Positions 9,522 to 18,430 of a DNA stretch of 64,000 bases are shown here, piece after piece. The stretch spans positions 1 to 64,000 of the forward strand of contig DASYDW010000100.1 in NCBI GenBank assembly GCA_036499395.1. Reading direction: 5' to 3'. Under the pieces are notes generated by a model. That model was not told where the DNA came from and ran no database searches. It was given only the letters and a program-made list of their open reading frames with translations. The first letter of the stretch is position 1, and each line of letters starts with the position of its first letter. The position numbers and the translations under genes were made by a program. This stretch comes from Pirellulales bacterium. GTDB lineage: Bacteria; Planctomycetota; Planctomycetia; Pirellulales; JACPPG01.

Positions 9522-10115
9522 CTAGGAGTTCAATGTTCCCTTCGTGCTGGGGATGCCCGTCATGCGCGGATCGGCCTCGACCGCCATGCGCAGGGCGCGG
9601 GCCGTGCCTTTGAAGATCGCTTCGGCGATGTGATGATTGTTGCGGCCGTGGTGCAACACGATGTGCAGATTCATCAGGGCGTTGGCCGCCACGGCCTGCC
9701 AGAAATCTTCGACTAGCTCGCTGTCGAAATCGCCGATCTTGGCGCGGGTGAACTCGGCGTGAAAGATCAGGAAGTAGCGTCCGCTCAGATCCACGGCCGA
9801 TGTGACGAGCGTCTCTTCCATCGGCAGCGTGAAATGGCCATAACGGCGGATGCCGGCCTTATCGCCGAGCGCCTGTCGTAGCGCCTGCCCCAGACAAATG
9901 CCGACGTCCTCGACCGTGTGATGCTGGTCGACGTGCAGGTCGCCCTGGGCGTGAACGGTCAGGTCGAGCGCGCCATGCCTGGCCAACAGCGTAAGCATGT
10001 GATCGAAAAAGCCGACGCCGGTCGAGACTTGCGCAAGCCCTGAGCCGTCCAGATCGAGCGCAAGCTCGATCTGGGTTTCGGCCGTCTGGCGACTGATTTT
10101 TGCGGTGCGTGCCAT
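9522..10115 (-). CDS. hisB: Imidazoleglycerol-phosphate dehydratase
   Basis: HisB (197 aa, normal monofunctional length) catalyses the sixth step of histidine synthesis, dehydrating imidazole glycerol phosphate to imidazole acetol phosphate. Its manganese-binding motifs are present: GFFDHML at 35-41, DQHHTVED at 63-70, and the second [15 protein letters not shown] motif near 155. It is the last gene of a minus-strand run hisD, hisC, TAXI, ppa, hisB, 57 bp after ppa. hisA, hisF, hisH and hisG are not in the window. Confidence 0.96.
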   Translation of the reverse strand: MARTAKISRQTAETQIELALDLDGSGLAQVSTGVGFFDHMLTLLARHGALDLTVHAQGDLHVDQHHTVEDVGICLGQALRQALGDKAGIRRYGHFTLPMEETLVTSAVDLSGRYFLIFHAEFTRAKIGDFDSELVEDFWQAVAANALMNLHIVLHHGRNNHHIAEAIFKGTARALRMAVEADPRMTGIPSTKGTLNS

Positions 10116-10172
10116 GCCTCAAGAATACCACGTAAATTCGGCACTTTCGGCCGTGCCTGCCCAGGGATGCCT

Positions 10173-10730
10173 CTACTTGCTCGGCGACTTTTGGAAGCCA
10201 CGCCGACGGACGGTGCTATAACGCTCGAGGGCTTCATTAATCACGCCGATCGTGGCTTCCGCGGCTTGAAAATCCTCGACTTCGACGGCTTTGCCTTCCA
10301 ACGTCTTGTAATCCATAAAAAATCGTTGCAGCATCGCCAGGTTGTGCGAACGCAGTTCGTCGGCTTCGTGATAGCTGCTGTATTCCGGATCATCGAGCGC
10401 AACGGCCAGGATTTTGTGGTCGCGCTTGCCGGTATCGATCATCGTCATCAGCCCAATGGGCCTGGAACGGACCAGGGTCAAAGGGGCCACTGGTTCCTGG
10501 CAGAGCACGAGCACGTCCAGCGGATCGTCGTCTTCGGCCAGGGTTTGCGGAATGAAGCCGTAGTTGGCTGGATAGTAGACGGCCGAGTAGAGCACGCGGT
10601 CGAGCTTCAACAGACCGGTTTCCTTGTCAAGTTCGTACTTGACGCTCGAACCCTTCGGGATCTCGATCACGGAAGTGAATTCTTGGGGCGACCGGGGGCC
10701 GGGAGAAATGTCATGCCAGGCGTGTGTCAT
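10173..10730 (-). CDS. ppa: Inorganic pyrophosphatase (family I)
   Basis: A soluble Mg-dependent inorganic pyrophosphatase (185 aa) that hydrolyses PPi to two phosphates and pulls biosynthetic reactions forward. The family signature DDDPLD is at 67-72, with the earlier YPANYGFIPQT and later DHKILAV segments. Its ATG overlaps the stop of the upstream TAXI gene (ATGA, 4 bp), so the two are translationally coupled. Placement between his genes is unusual; the HisG and HisIE steps release PPi, which may explain it. Confidence 0.95.
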   Translation of the reverse strand: MTHAWHDISPGPRSPQEFTSVIEIPKGSSVKYELDKETGLLKLDRVLYSAVYYPANYGFIPQTLAEDDDPLDVLVLCQEPVAPLTLVRSRPIGLMTMIDTGKRDHKILAVALDDPEYSSYHEADELRSHNLAMLQRFFMDYKTLEGKAVEVEDFQAAEATIGVINEALERYSTVRRRGFQKSPSK

Positions 10731-12121
10731 CTGTGCTCCGAGTTGTGGGGATTTTCTTGATCGTGGCCAGTGGCTGCACGTTGACCGTCCGCCTGCGGCT
10801 GCGGTTCGCGACTGAGCATCGAATCCAAATAGTTGCGCACGTCCATGACGTGCGTCAGAAAACCAGTCATTTGTTCTTCGCCCGTGAGGACGCCCTCGGC
10901 CTCGCGCTCGAGCGCTTCGCCCTTTAATTCGCTGAGGCGTTGGCGCAAGGAACGCAACTCGTTGAAGTCTACCTTGCCGCCGCGTTCCATGATCACGGCC
11001 GAGTATTCAACTTCGCTGACGGCGTCGATGTACGTTTCGAAGCCGATCATGTTGCGGCGTTTCTGCCACCGCCAGAACAAGAAGCAGGCCAGGGCGGCCG
11101 AGACGAGGAAGCTGCGCAAGTTCTCGACCTTGTCGATCGAATCGGCCTTGATCAGCGGCTCGTTTCGATGCAAGTATTGCAGCGCCCCAGCGTGCATCGG
11201 AAACTCACTGACCACATCGGCGCCGCTGGGACGAAGGGATGGTAATCGTGCGCGCCGTCCGAACTCACTTTCGAAAATCACGCGCATCAACCGTTCGACA
11301 GCGGCGTTGGGCGTATCAAGATTGGCGACAACCAGCAGTTGCTGTCCGAGCGTATGCAAGGGATGATCCGGCACGGGAGGATCGATGCTGTAACTGAAAG
11401 CGGGAATGACTGCGTCGCGCACCGACGGGTTGCGTAACGCCAAGGCGTCGCCGAACGGCAGCTCCATCAGTCGATAATTGAGTTCATGAACGAGCCGTTC
11501 ACCGACCTCGCCCCAGGGGAGCGCCGAAATAACAAAAATGCCGTCCGGCAATTGATCGGCCGGCGAAGCCATGATCTCGGCATGTGTCATGTCGATTTCT
11601 TTATAATCGCGTTCGCTCTCCAGGCCGACCAGTTGCAGCATGCGGCGCGACATTTTTTGGGTGTTCGAACCGGCGGTATTGAGGCTCAATGTATGCCCGC
11701 GTAAACCAACCAGCCCTCCGGCAATCAGGTCAGGCTTGACGAACAGGTGCATGGCTTCGCGATTCAGCACTGCGACCTGCCGCAGGTGTTCGTCCGGGAT
11801 GTCGAAGTCGCCCAGGGTCAACGCGATGTCGAGTTCGCCCGACGCAACTTTCGACAAGGCGTCCTGTGATTCCCAATTGCCAGCCAGCTCCAATTCGAGG
11901 TTGTATTTGTTGGCCTCTTCGCGGAGCAATAAAGCCATTCCGTACCGATGGCTGAGCGGGTCGCCGGCCGTCATGCGCAAGATGTGCCGCCTCGGCCCTG
12001 CGTCATGGAACCAGAAATACACCGTCACCAATACGGCTACTACCATGGCGATCGCGACGACGCGATTGGCCAGAATGCGACTTCGCAGAGCGGCGCGTGC
12101 TTCGTCTTTTTTGGTGCTCAT
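10727..12121 (-). CDS. Membrane-tethered TAXI/NMT1-type solute-binding protein
   Basis: The protein (464 aa from ATG 12121) has an N-terminal transmembrane anchor (residues about 20-38). A periplasmic-binding-type domain of the TAXI (TRAP-associated) kind follows, recognisable by the early MTAGDPLSHRYG segment, SGELDIALTL, LRGHTLSLNTAGSNT and a TLGQQLLVVANLD segment. A second transmembrane helix (SFLVSAALACFLFW) leads to a charged, probably coiled-coil cytoplasmic tail of about 100 residues. No TRAP permease genes are adjacent, so it may sense rather than transport. The frame is open upstream to 12181, but that start lacks a ribosome site. It overlaps ppa by 4 bp. Confidence 0.8.
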   Translation of the reverse strand: MSTKKDEARAALRSRILANRVVAIAMVVAVLVTVYFWFHDAGPRRHILRMTAGDPLSHRYGMALLLREEANKYNLELELAGNWESQDALSKVASGELDIALTLGDFDIPDEHLRQVAVLNREAMHLFVKPDLIAGGLVGLRGHTLSLNTAGSNTQKMSRRMLQLVGLESERDYKEIDMTHAEIMASPADQLPDGIFVISALPWGEVGERLVHELNYRLMELPFGDALALRNPSVRDAVIPAFSYSIDPPVPDHPLHTLGQQLLVVANLDTPNAAVERLMRVIFESEFGRRARLPSLRPSGADVVSEFPMHAGALQYLHRNEPLIKADSIDKVENLRSFLVSAALACFLFWRWQKRRNMIGFETYIDAVSEVEYSAVIMERGGKVDFNELRSLRQRLSELKGEALEREAEGVLTGEEQMTGFLTHVMDVRNYLDSMLSREPQPQADGQRAATGHDQENPHNSEHR

Positions 12122-12190
12122 GCAGTCAGCGTTTAATCTTTCGCAACGGGTCGGTGCCGGCGCCGACTCCAAGAATTCCATCGCGGGATG

Positions 12191-13237
12191 CTAAATCATA
12201 GTCTTCAACAAGGCGAGACAGGCATCAATCTGTTCGTCAGTGCCTACGGAAACTCGCAAACCGTTACCCCATCCGGCGTAATCCATGTAACGAATCAGGA
12301 CACGGTTTTGCTTCAATTGCTCGTAAAGTGGTTTCAGCGGGCGATCGGCGTGCGTGGCCCATACGAAATTCGCCTGAGAATCAACGACATCGAAACCGAG
12401 CGATCGCATGCCCGCGGCCAACCGGGCGCGGGTGGCGACGATTTTCGCGCGGTTGGCGGCCAGCCAGGCCTGGTCGTCGATGGCCGCCGTGGCCGCGGCA
12501 ATCGAAAGGGCATCGCAGTTGTAGGAATCTTTTACCTTTCGCAAGCCGGCAATGATCTGCGGCTGCGCGACGATGAAGCCGAATCTCAGGCCCGCCAGCG
12601 CGTACGATTTGCTCAAGGTACGCGATACCATCACCTTCTCGCATTGCGAAACTAGCTGCAGGCAGTTCGTCTCGGCAAAATCGACGTATGCCTCGTCGAC
12701 AAGCAGAGGGCAGGGGAGACGCTCGGCCAGTTCCAAGACCCGCTCCGGAGAGAGCATCGTGCCGGACGGGCTGTTGGGATTCGGCAAGAAGGCCAGTCGC
12801 AATTGATCCGTGGCGGATGAAAAACGATCGGACAGCGACCAATCGCGCTCGAAGGAGACCTCTTCGCTGCGGGCACCCTGAATCTCGGCCAAGGTCTTGT
12901 AGAGGATGTAGCTGGGATGCGGCAGGCGTAGCAATTCTCCTTGCGCGACGAAGGCCCGGGTGACGAGCGTCAAGATTTCGTCGCTACCGTTGCCGCAGAG
13001 AATGCCATCAGGATCCACGTCGAGCACAGCGCCGGCACGTTCGCGAAAGCCAGTGGCCAGCGGATCGGGATAGCGGGCCAGCCCACGCTCGAGTACCACG
13101 CCAATGGCGCGCGCCACGGCCGGTGAAGGGGGATAAGGATTCTCGTTCGTATTGAGCTTGATGAACTTGCCCGCCTGCGGCTGCTCGCCGGGGGTGTAGC
13201 CTTGAAGCGCGTCAATGTCAGTTCGAAAATAAGACAT
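12191..13237 (-). CDS. hisC: Histidinol-phosphate aminotransferase
   Basis: HisC (348 aa) is a PLP-dependent class II aminotransferase that converts imidazole acetol phosphate to histidinol phosphate with glutamate. The start region KLNTNENPYPPSP (28-40) is diagnostic. Later come GNGSDEIL, the NPNSPSGT loop, DEAYVDF and the PLP lysine at about 210 (SRTLSKSYALAGLR). It lies 160 bp after hisD, across an inverted repeat, and 70 bp before the TAXI gene (to ATG 12121). Confidence 0.96.
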   Translation of the reverse strand: MSYFRTDIDALQGYTPGEQPQAGKFIKLNTNENPYPPSPAVARAIGVVLERGLARYPDPLATGFRERAGAVLDVDPDGILCGNGSDEILTLVTRAFVAQGELLRLPHPSYILYKTLAEIQGARSEEVSFERDWSLSDRFSSATDQLRLAFLPNPNSPSGTMLSPERVLELAERLPCPLLVDEAYVDFAETNCLQLVSQCEKVMVSRTLSKSYALAGLRFGFIVAQPQIIAGLRKVKDSYNCDALSIAAATAAIDDQAWLAANRAKIVATRARLAAGMRSLGFDVVDSQANFVWATHADRPLKPLYEQLKQNRVLIRYMDYAGWGNGLRVSVGTDEQIDACLALLKTMI

Positions 13238-13259
13238 GCTGTTTTGTAGAAGTGATTCT

Positions 13260-13382
13260 CACCACGGAGTGACCGAGGTACGGAGAAGGGAAGGATAGTG
13301 ATCAGTGCAACAGGAACTCAGCTCCGAGTCCCTTTGTCCCTTGCTATTCGTCTGTTCTCAGTGCCTCCGTGTCTCGGTGGTG
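13260..13382. repeat. Inverted pair of ACGGAG-type intergenic repeats
   Basis: Two 29-nt units in opposite orientation (13260-13288 and 13354-13382) flank 65 bp. Each is a degenerate 9-bp-period array of the CACCACGGAG / ACACGGAGG / CACGGAGA type; the two match at 24 of 29 positions. Together they can fold into a long hairpin between hisD and hisC. Such repeats are widespread in large environmental genomes; whether this one affects transcription is unknown. Confidence 0.7.
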
Positions 13383-13397
13383 CAAACCTCTTATTGT

Positions 13398-14765
13398 CTA
13401 TGTTTTCGGTAATCGGATCGCGACGCTGGCGTAATGGCCCGTAAGGCCTTCGCGTTCGGACAGGGCGCGGACGTCTTCGGCCGCGGCCATCAGGGCCTCT
13501 TGCGAATATGAGATGACGCTCGTGCGGCGCAGGAAGTCGTTGGCCGAAAGTCCGCTGGCGAACCGTGCCGTGCCACCGGTCGGCAGCACATGCGACGGCC
13601 CCGCCACGTAATCGCCCAAGGCCACGGGGCTGTAATGTCCTAGAAACGCCGCGCCGGCGTGCGGAATCTTGGCGAGTAGCTGTTCTGGATCGTTGGTCGC
13701 GAGGTGTAAATGTTCGGGTGCAATCTCATCGGCCACAGCCGCTGCCTCGTCCTCGTCGCGTACCAGCACCAGTGCGCCGAATTCTTCCAGGCTGCGCCGT
13801 GCCAAATCGCCACGCGCGAGCGGTGCGAGCTGCCGGGCCAATTCCACTTGAGTTTCGCGCAAGAGCGGCTCGTGCCACGAAATCAGGACACTCGAAGCCG
13901 GTGAATGTTCGGCCTGAGCGATCATGTCCGCGGCGATAAAATCCGCACGAGCGGAACTGTCCGCCACCACGACCACTTCACTAGGGCCGGCGATCGAATC
14001 GATGTCGACCTCGCCGTACACGAACTTCTTGGCCAGCGCCACGAACAGGCTGCCCGGTCCCACGATCTTGTCGACTTTCGGCAAACCCTCAACGCCATAG
14101 GCCAGGGCGGCGACAGCCTGCGCGCCCCCCAGGCGGTAGACCTCGTTAATACCGAGTGCGTGACACGTAGCGAGCAAATCTGTGCTGTACGCGCCGAACT
14201 GCGTCGGCGGGGCCACCACGGCTAACTCGCGCACTCCGGCAGCTTGCGCCGGGACGGCGGTCATCAATACCGTGGAAGGATAAGCCGCGGCGCCGCCAGG
14301 AACGCAGATTCCGATGCGCGTGAGGGGCAAATAGCGCTGCCGCAATCGCACCGCGTCGGTTCGCTCGACCGTGGCATCGCGATGCAGGACCGCGGTCTGA
14401 AATTGCAGGATATTGCGGCGCACGTTCTCGATGGCGCGGAGGAATTCCGGCGCCGCCGCCTTGTGCGCGGCGGCAAGTTCGGCGGCAGGGACGCGAATCG
14501 TGTCGGCCGTGAGCGAGGCCTTGTCGATCCGCGCCGAATAGTCGAGCACCGCCGGTAACCCACGATCGCGTACGTCGCGGCAGATTCGCTCGACGACCTG
14601 AGCCGGTGCGAGCGCCTCGCCAAAGACTTCGATCGTCCGCTGTTTGCCTGCCTCGCTTACCAGGTCCCCACGCGGGCTGAGCTTCTCGCGCAGCGCCGCC
14701 AGAGCCGCGCGAAAGTCGTCGCGGCGCGAGTCAAGTTGCGGCAATCGTACGAGAGTAACGGTCAT
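13398..14765 (-). CDS. hisD: Histidinol dehydrogenase
   Basis: HisD (455 aa) is a zinc-dependent NAD enzyme that oxidises histidinol to histidine, the last two steps of the pathway. Visible landmarks are the IRVPAAE segment, RQRYLPLTRIGICVPGG, GGAQAVAALAYG, the catalytic EIAPEHLHL Glu-His pair and the ending SHVLPTGGTARF. The frame is open far upstream, but that part is unlike HisD, so I start at the ATG at 14765; an ATG three codons earlier (14774) is equally possible. It is the first gene of the minus-strand his run and divergent from the aldolase gene. Confidence 0.95.
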   Translation of the reverse strand: MTVTLVRLPQLDSRRDDFRAALAALREKLSPRGDLVSEAGKQRTIEVFGEALAPAQVVERICRDVRDRGLPAVLDYSARIDKASLTADTIRVPAAELAAAHKAAAPEFLRAIENVRRNILQFQTAVLHRDATVERTDAVRLRQRYLPLTRIGICVPGGAAAYPSTVLMTAVPAQAAGVRELAVVAPPTQFGAYSTDLLATCHALGINEVYRLGGAQAVAALAYGVEGLPKVDKIVGPGSLFVALAKKFVYGEVDIDSIAGPSEVVVVADSSARADFIAADMIAQAEHSPASSVLISWHEPLLRETQVELARQLAPLARGDLARRSLEEFGALVLVRDEDEAAAVADEIAPEHLHLATNDPEQLLAKIPHAGAAFLGHYSPVALGDYVAGPSHVLPTGGTARFASGLSANDFLRRTSVISYSQEALMAAAEDVRALSEREGLTGHYASVAIRLPKT

Positions 14766-15043
14766 TGGGCGCATGAGCAGATTTCGCGGAAACCCCAATT
14801 GTGATCGGTGGTCGTGGATCGCGGAAGGGCTGTTGGGTGCGGACGCTTTCACTTGAACGTCAGCACGCTGGGTTTTTGGTAAATCGCTGGCCTTGCGCTC
14901 ATGGATCACGAACAATTGAGCATCCACACGCCACGCAGGACGTTCGCCTTGTGACCTCCGGCGGCGCGCGTTAGAACGCTGTCGGAACCTGCTTTTGCCC
15001 GCCCCCCGAACCTGCCGACCAACACACTCGCCTAGGGGAATCC

Positions 15044-16132
15044 ATGACCACGCGTGCCATTGACCTGCGCAGTGATACGGTGACCCGCCCCACGCCCGGC
15101 ATGCGAGCGGCAATGGCCGCGGCCGAGGTCGGCGACGACGTGTTCGGCGATGATCCGACCGTCAACCGCTTGCAGGAGCGGATCGCCGAGATGCTGGGCA
15201 AAGAGGCGGCCCTGTTTGTGCCGTCGGGCACGATGTCGAATCAGATCGGCGTGCGGCTGCATTGCCAGCGCGGCGACGAGCTGATCTGCGAAGCGCAATG
15301 TCACATCTTCAACTACGAGCAAGGAGCCGCCGCGCAGCTTAGCGGCGTTAGCAGCCGCTCGGTCGAAGGAAACTACGGCGTCCTCGACGTTGCACAGGTC
15401 GCGGGCCTGGTGCGTGCCGATGATCCCCACTGCAGCCCAACGCGACTTCTCTGTCTGGAAAACACGCACAACCGCGGCGGTGGCCGGGTGGTACCGCTGG
15501 CCAACATCGCCGAGGTCTGTCGCTGGGCGCACGATCAGGGGGTAGCGACGCATCTGGACGGTGCTCGGTTGTTCAACGCCGTCGTCGCGTCCGGAATTGC
15601 AGCGCGGCAATGGGCCGAGCATTTCGACACCGTTAGTGTCTGCTTCTCAAAAGGCCTTGGTGCGCCGATTGGCTCGGCGCTCGCCGGACCGCGCGACCTG
15701 ATTACCAAGGGGGTGAGGCATCGCAAGGTCCTCGGCGGGGGCATGCGGCAGGCGGGCATCGTTGCCGCCGGCGCTCTCTACGCGCTTGAGCATCATGTCG
15801 AGCGTTTGGACGAGGATCATGCCAACGCGCAGTTGCTGGCCACGGCCGTACGCACGATCGATGAACTGGAGTTGCGTCCGGCCAAGGTCGACTCGAACAT
15901 CGTGATCTTTCACATCGCGCCCGAATGGGGTACGGCCGTTCAATTGCACGATCGCTTGGCCGAATGCGGCGTATTGACGCACCCGTTCGGTCCCCAGTTG
16001 CTGCGGGCTGTCACGCATCTAGACGTTCATCGGCCCGAGATCGAGCGGGCGTGCGAGATTCTCGAAGAGGTGATGCGGGCCGGGGTGGCGACGACGGGCT
16101 CTTCGTCGAAGGCCCGCGGCGGTTACGGGTGA
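15044..16132 (+). CDS. ltaE: Low-specificity threonine aldolase
   Basis: A PLP-dependent fold-type I enzyme (362 aa) that cleaves L-threonine or allo-threonine to glycine and acetaldehyde. Diagnostic segments are [16 protein letters not shown] (6-21), [25 protein letters not shown] (Asp172) and the PLP lysine Lys203 in [14 protein letters not shown]. The length is normal. An AGGGGA lies just before the ATG. It is transcribed divergently from hisD and followed by a convergent gene. The role is glycine supply or threonine degradation. Confidence 0.93.
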   Translation: MTTRAIDLRSDTVTRPTPGMRAAMAAAEVGDDVFGDDPTVNRLQERIAEMLGKEAALFVPSGTMSNQIGVRLHCQRGDELICEAQCHIFNYEQGAAAQLSGVSSRSVEGNYGVLDVAQVAGLVRADDPHCSPTRLLCLENTHNRGGGRVVPLANIAEVCRWAHDQGVATHLDGARLFNAVVASGIAARQWAEHFDTVSVCFSKGLGAPIGSALAGPRDLITKGVRHRKVLGGGMRQAGIVAAGALYALEHHVERLDEDHANAQLLATAVRTIDELELRPAKVDSNIVIFHIAPEWGTAVQLHDRLAECGVLTHPFGPQLLRAVTHLDVHRPEIERACEILEEVMRAGVATTGSSSKARGGYG

Positions 16133-16189
16133 AGTGCTGGCCGGTCGAAAACCTCGGAACCAAGCCAGGCCGGAAATTCCCTAGAGCGT

Positions 16190-16738
16190 TTACAGCTTCC
16201 AGCCGTCGAATACACGGCGGCGCAGTTCGTTCCATTCCGGAATGCGTGGATCGGCCGGTTTGTGGGCCAGCAGTTCCACGACCCAATCGTCCATGTGCCG
16301 CATCCGCTCGGCCAGAATGCCGATCGTGTTGGCGGCCAGTCGCGACGTGAGCGCCGGATGCCGCGTCGTCAGGTCGTCGAAGCTGGCGCGGGGTAAGCGA
16401 AAGAGCTTGGACGCGGATTTCGCGCGGACGCTGGCAGAGTGCGGGGCCGGGCTGAAGTAGGACATCTCGCCGATGCTGCTAAAGGGCTCGAGCACCGCCA
16501 GCAGGGTTGGCTCGGCCGTGGCCGGGCGCGAGGTGAGTTGCTTGAAGACCTCGCAGGTTCCCTCCAGAAGGAGCCACAAATCCTGACTGGTTTGTCCTTG
16601 GCGTATCAAAAGGTCGCCCGGCGCGAGCGATTTTAATTCTCCCAGCCGTACGACTTCCTGACGCTGCGCATCGGACAGCCCCTGGAAAACAGGAATGTGA
16701 ATCAAGACGGTGCTGTCGATCGTGGCGTCTAGCGTCAA
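16190..16738 (-). CDS. Cyclic nucleotide-binding domain protein
   Basis: A 182-aa protein made of one cNMP-binding domain: [37 protein letters not shown], then [12 protein letters not shown] and a following AxxSASVRA-like stretch that sits where the phosphate-binding cassette lies. The cassette departs from the canonical RxA pattern, so true nucleotide binding is uncertain. No output domain is present. The start is a TTG at 16738 with GGGAGG 6 nt upstream; it overlaps the stop of the glutamate dehydrogenase gene (TTGA), so translation is coupled. It may be a regulatory partner of that enzyme. Confidence 0.82.
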   Translation of the reverse strand: MTLDATIDSTVLIHIPVFQGLSDAQRQEVVRLGELKSLAPGDLLIRQGQTSQDLWLLLEGTCEVFKQLTSRPATAEPTLLAVLEPFSSIGEMSYFSPAPHSASVRAKSASKLFRLPRASFDDLTTRHPALTSRLAANTIGILAERMRHMDDWVVELLAHKPADPRIPEWNELRRRVFDGWKL

Positions 16739-17970
16739 GAGATTCCTCCCAGAACCGTGGCCTGGCCGACACGTCCTATGCCCACGATGTACGCGGCCGT
16801 GCGAAGACTGACTTTGCGTTCGGTCGCCAATTCCCAGACGCGTTCGAAGGCCCGTGTCATAACGTGTTCGAGTTCCTGCCGAACGCGGTTGATATCCCAG
16901 CGATAGTGTTGCCGATTTTGCACCCACTCGAAATAGCTGGCCGTAACGCCCCCCGCGTTCGCCAGGATATCGGGCAGTATCACCACGCCGCGCGCGGCAA
17001 GCACATCGTCGGCATCCGGGTAGACCGGCGCGTTAGCCGCTTCGATGATGATCTTGGCGCGGATATCGTCGGCATTGGCGTGCGTGATCACGCCCCCTAA
17101 CGCCGCCGGAATCAACACGTCGACATCCAGGGTCAGCAATTCCTCGTTCGAAATTGCGGCAGCACCATCGTAGCCAGCCAGACCTCCTCGATGATCGAGC
17201 GCGTATCGCAACATACCGGGGATATCGAGTCCTTCGGCCCGGTGATAGCCGCCGCTGTAATCGCCGATAGCGACGATGCGGAAGCCGGCTTCATGCAGAA
17301 ATTTCGCGGTATGTGAGCCGACGTTGCCGAAGCCCTGGATTGCGACTCGCGTGTCGGCCGCTTTGCGTCCTAGTCGGGCCAGCATTTTGTAGGTGAGAAT
17401 GCCGACGCCGCGGCCGGTGGCTTCTTCTCGCCCAGGCAGGCCATGCATTTCAACCGGCTTGCCCGTCACGCAAGCAGGGCTGTAACCGTGATACTTGGCG
17501 TATTGATTCATGAACCAGGCCATGACTTCGGCGTTCGTTCCCATGTCGGGGGCCGGAATGTCCGTGTCAGGGCCAATCACGTCGTGAATGCCATCGACGA
17601 AGCGGCGCGTAATCAACTCCAGTTCGCGCGTACTGAACTTGGCGGGATCGATCGCCAAGCCCCCTTTGGCTCCGCCATAAGGAAGATCCACGACCGCGGT
17701 CTTCCAGGTCATCAGTGCCGCCAGCGAGCGAACCTCGTCCATGTCGACGTCGGGATGGTAACGAAGGCCCCCTTTCATCGGTCCGCGGGCGTCGTCGTGT
17801 TGAACACGGTAGCCGACAAACGTGGCGATCTCGCCATTATCCCGTTCGATGGCGACCTGCACCTGCACTTCCCGTTTAGGAATCAGGAGCAGTCGTCGCA
17901 TGTTTTCGGTGAGATCGATTTGATCCGCCGCCCGATTGAAATAGAGCTGCGTAGAATCAAACGCTTTCAT
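16735..17970 (-). CDS. Glu/Leu/Phe/Val dehydrogenase (glutamate dehydrogenase-like)
   Basis: A 411-aa NAD(P)-dependent amino acid dehydrogenase, most likely glutamate dehydrogenase, linking 2-oxoglutarate, ammonia and glutamate. The substrate-binding region [15 protein letters not shown] (62-76) is present, with Lys90 in MTWKTA and the catalytic Lys102 in PYGGAKGG. Next come PAPDMGTN and the Rossmann motif GFGNVG. The start ATG at 17970 has AAGGCGG upstream; the frame is open 15 codons further but without support. Its stop overlaps the start of the cyclic nucleotide-binding gene. Confidence 0.93.
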   Translation of the reverse strand: MKAFDSTQLYFNRAADQIDLTENMRRLLLIPKREVQVQVAIERDNGEIATFVGYRVQHDDARGPMKGGLRYHPDVDMDEVRSLAALMTWKTAVVDLPYGGAKGGLAIDPAKFSTRELELITRRFVDGIHDVIGPDTDIPAPDMGTNAEVMAWFMNQYAKYHGYSPACVTGKPVEMHGLPGREEATGRGVGILTYKMLARLGRKAADTRVAIQGFGNVGSHTAKFLHEAGFRIVAIGDYSGGYHRAEGLDIPGMLRYALDHRGGLAGYDGAAAISNEELLTLDVDVLIPAALGGVITHANADDIRAKIIIEAANAPVYPDADDVLAARGVVILPDILANAGGVTASYFEWVQNRQHYRWDINRVRQELEHVMTRAFERVWELATERKVSLRTAAYIVGIGRVGQATVLGGIS

Positions 17971-18430
17971 CGTTCCGCCTTGGTGGGATCGCTCGCCCCG
18001 TGTTTGCCCGGTCAATCGCGTCGTTCAGGGTATCCCGGAATATGTTGATGTCGTCCGACACTCTTACTACGTTCGCCGCGCGGTGGATAGCCGGGGCCAG
18101 GACTGTTTGGCGGGGAATAGGTCATCTGTTCTAATTCTGAGCAGCCGTCATTTCAGTTGGCAGAGAGGAAATCCTTGGCCGTCGACTAGCCGACGCTGTG
18201 TCGATCGAGTGACGAATAGATCTTCCCTACTTCTGGCAAGGGAATCATATCCCTCCCCTCCCGGTGGCTCAAGAACGACTGCTGGCGTGCGGCACTTGGC
18301 ACCCGTCGGCGATTGGACTTAGACTGAAATGTGCTGTCGATGGGGAATGGGGTTGCAAGCGTTGCACCTCAATTCGTCGATGCGGTGGTTAAGGCACTAA
18401 TACGCGGCATGGGCAATCAACTAGGATTTC
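17971..18430. other. Intergenic region, no gene recognised
   Basis: A 460-bp divergent gap between the glutamate dehydrogenase and pseudokinase genes. No coding frame, RNA or clear promoter was recognised. Confidence 0.55.

Noticed and set aside
14766..15113. N-terminal extension of hisD by about 116 codons
   Set aside because: The extension is Arg-rich and unlike HisD, and overlaps the divergent promoter region and the aldolase start. The family fold begins at the ATG near 14765.
16739..16927. N-terminal extension of the cyclic-nucleotide-binding protein
   Set aside because: It lies wholly inside the glutamate dehydrogenase gene in another frame and is low-complexity; the TTG with GGGAGG at 16738 explains the start.
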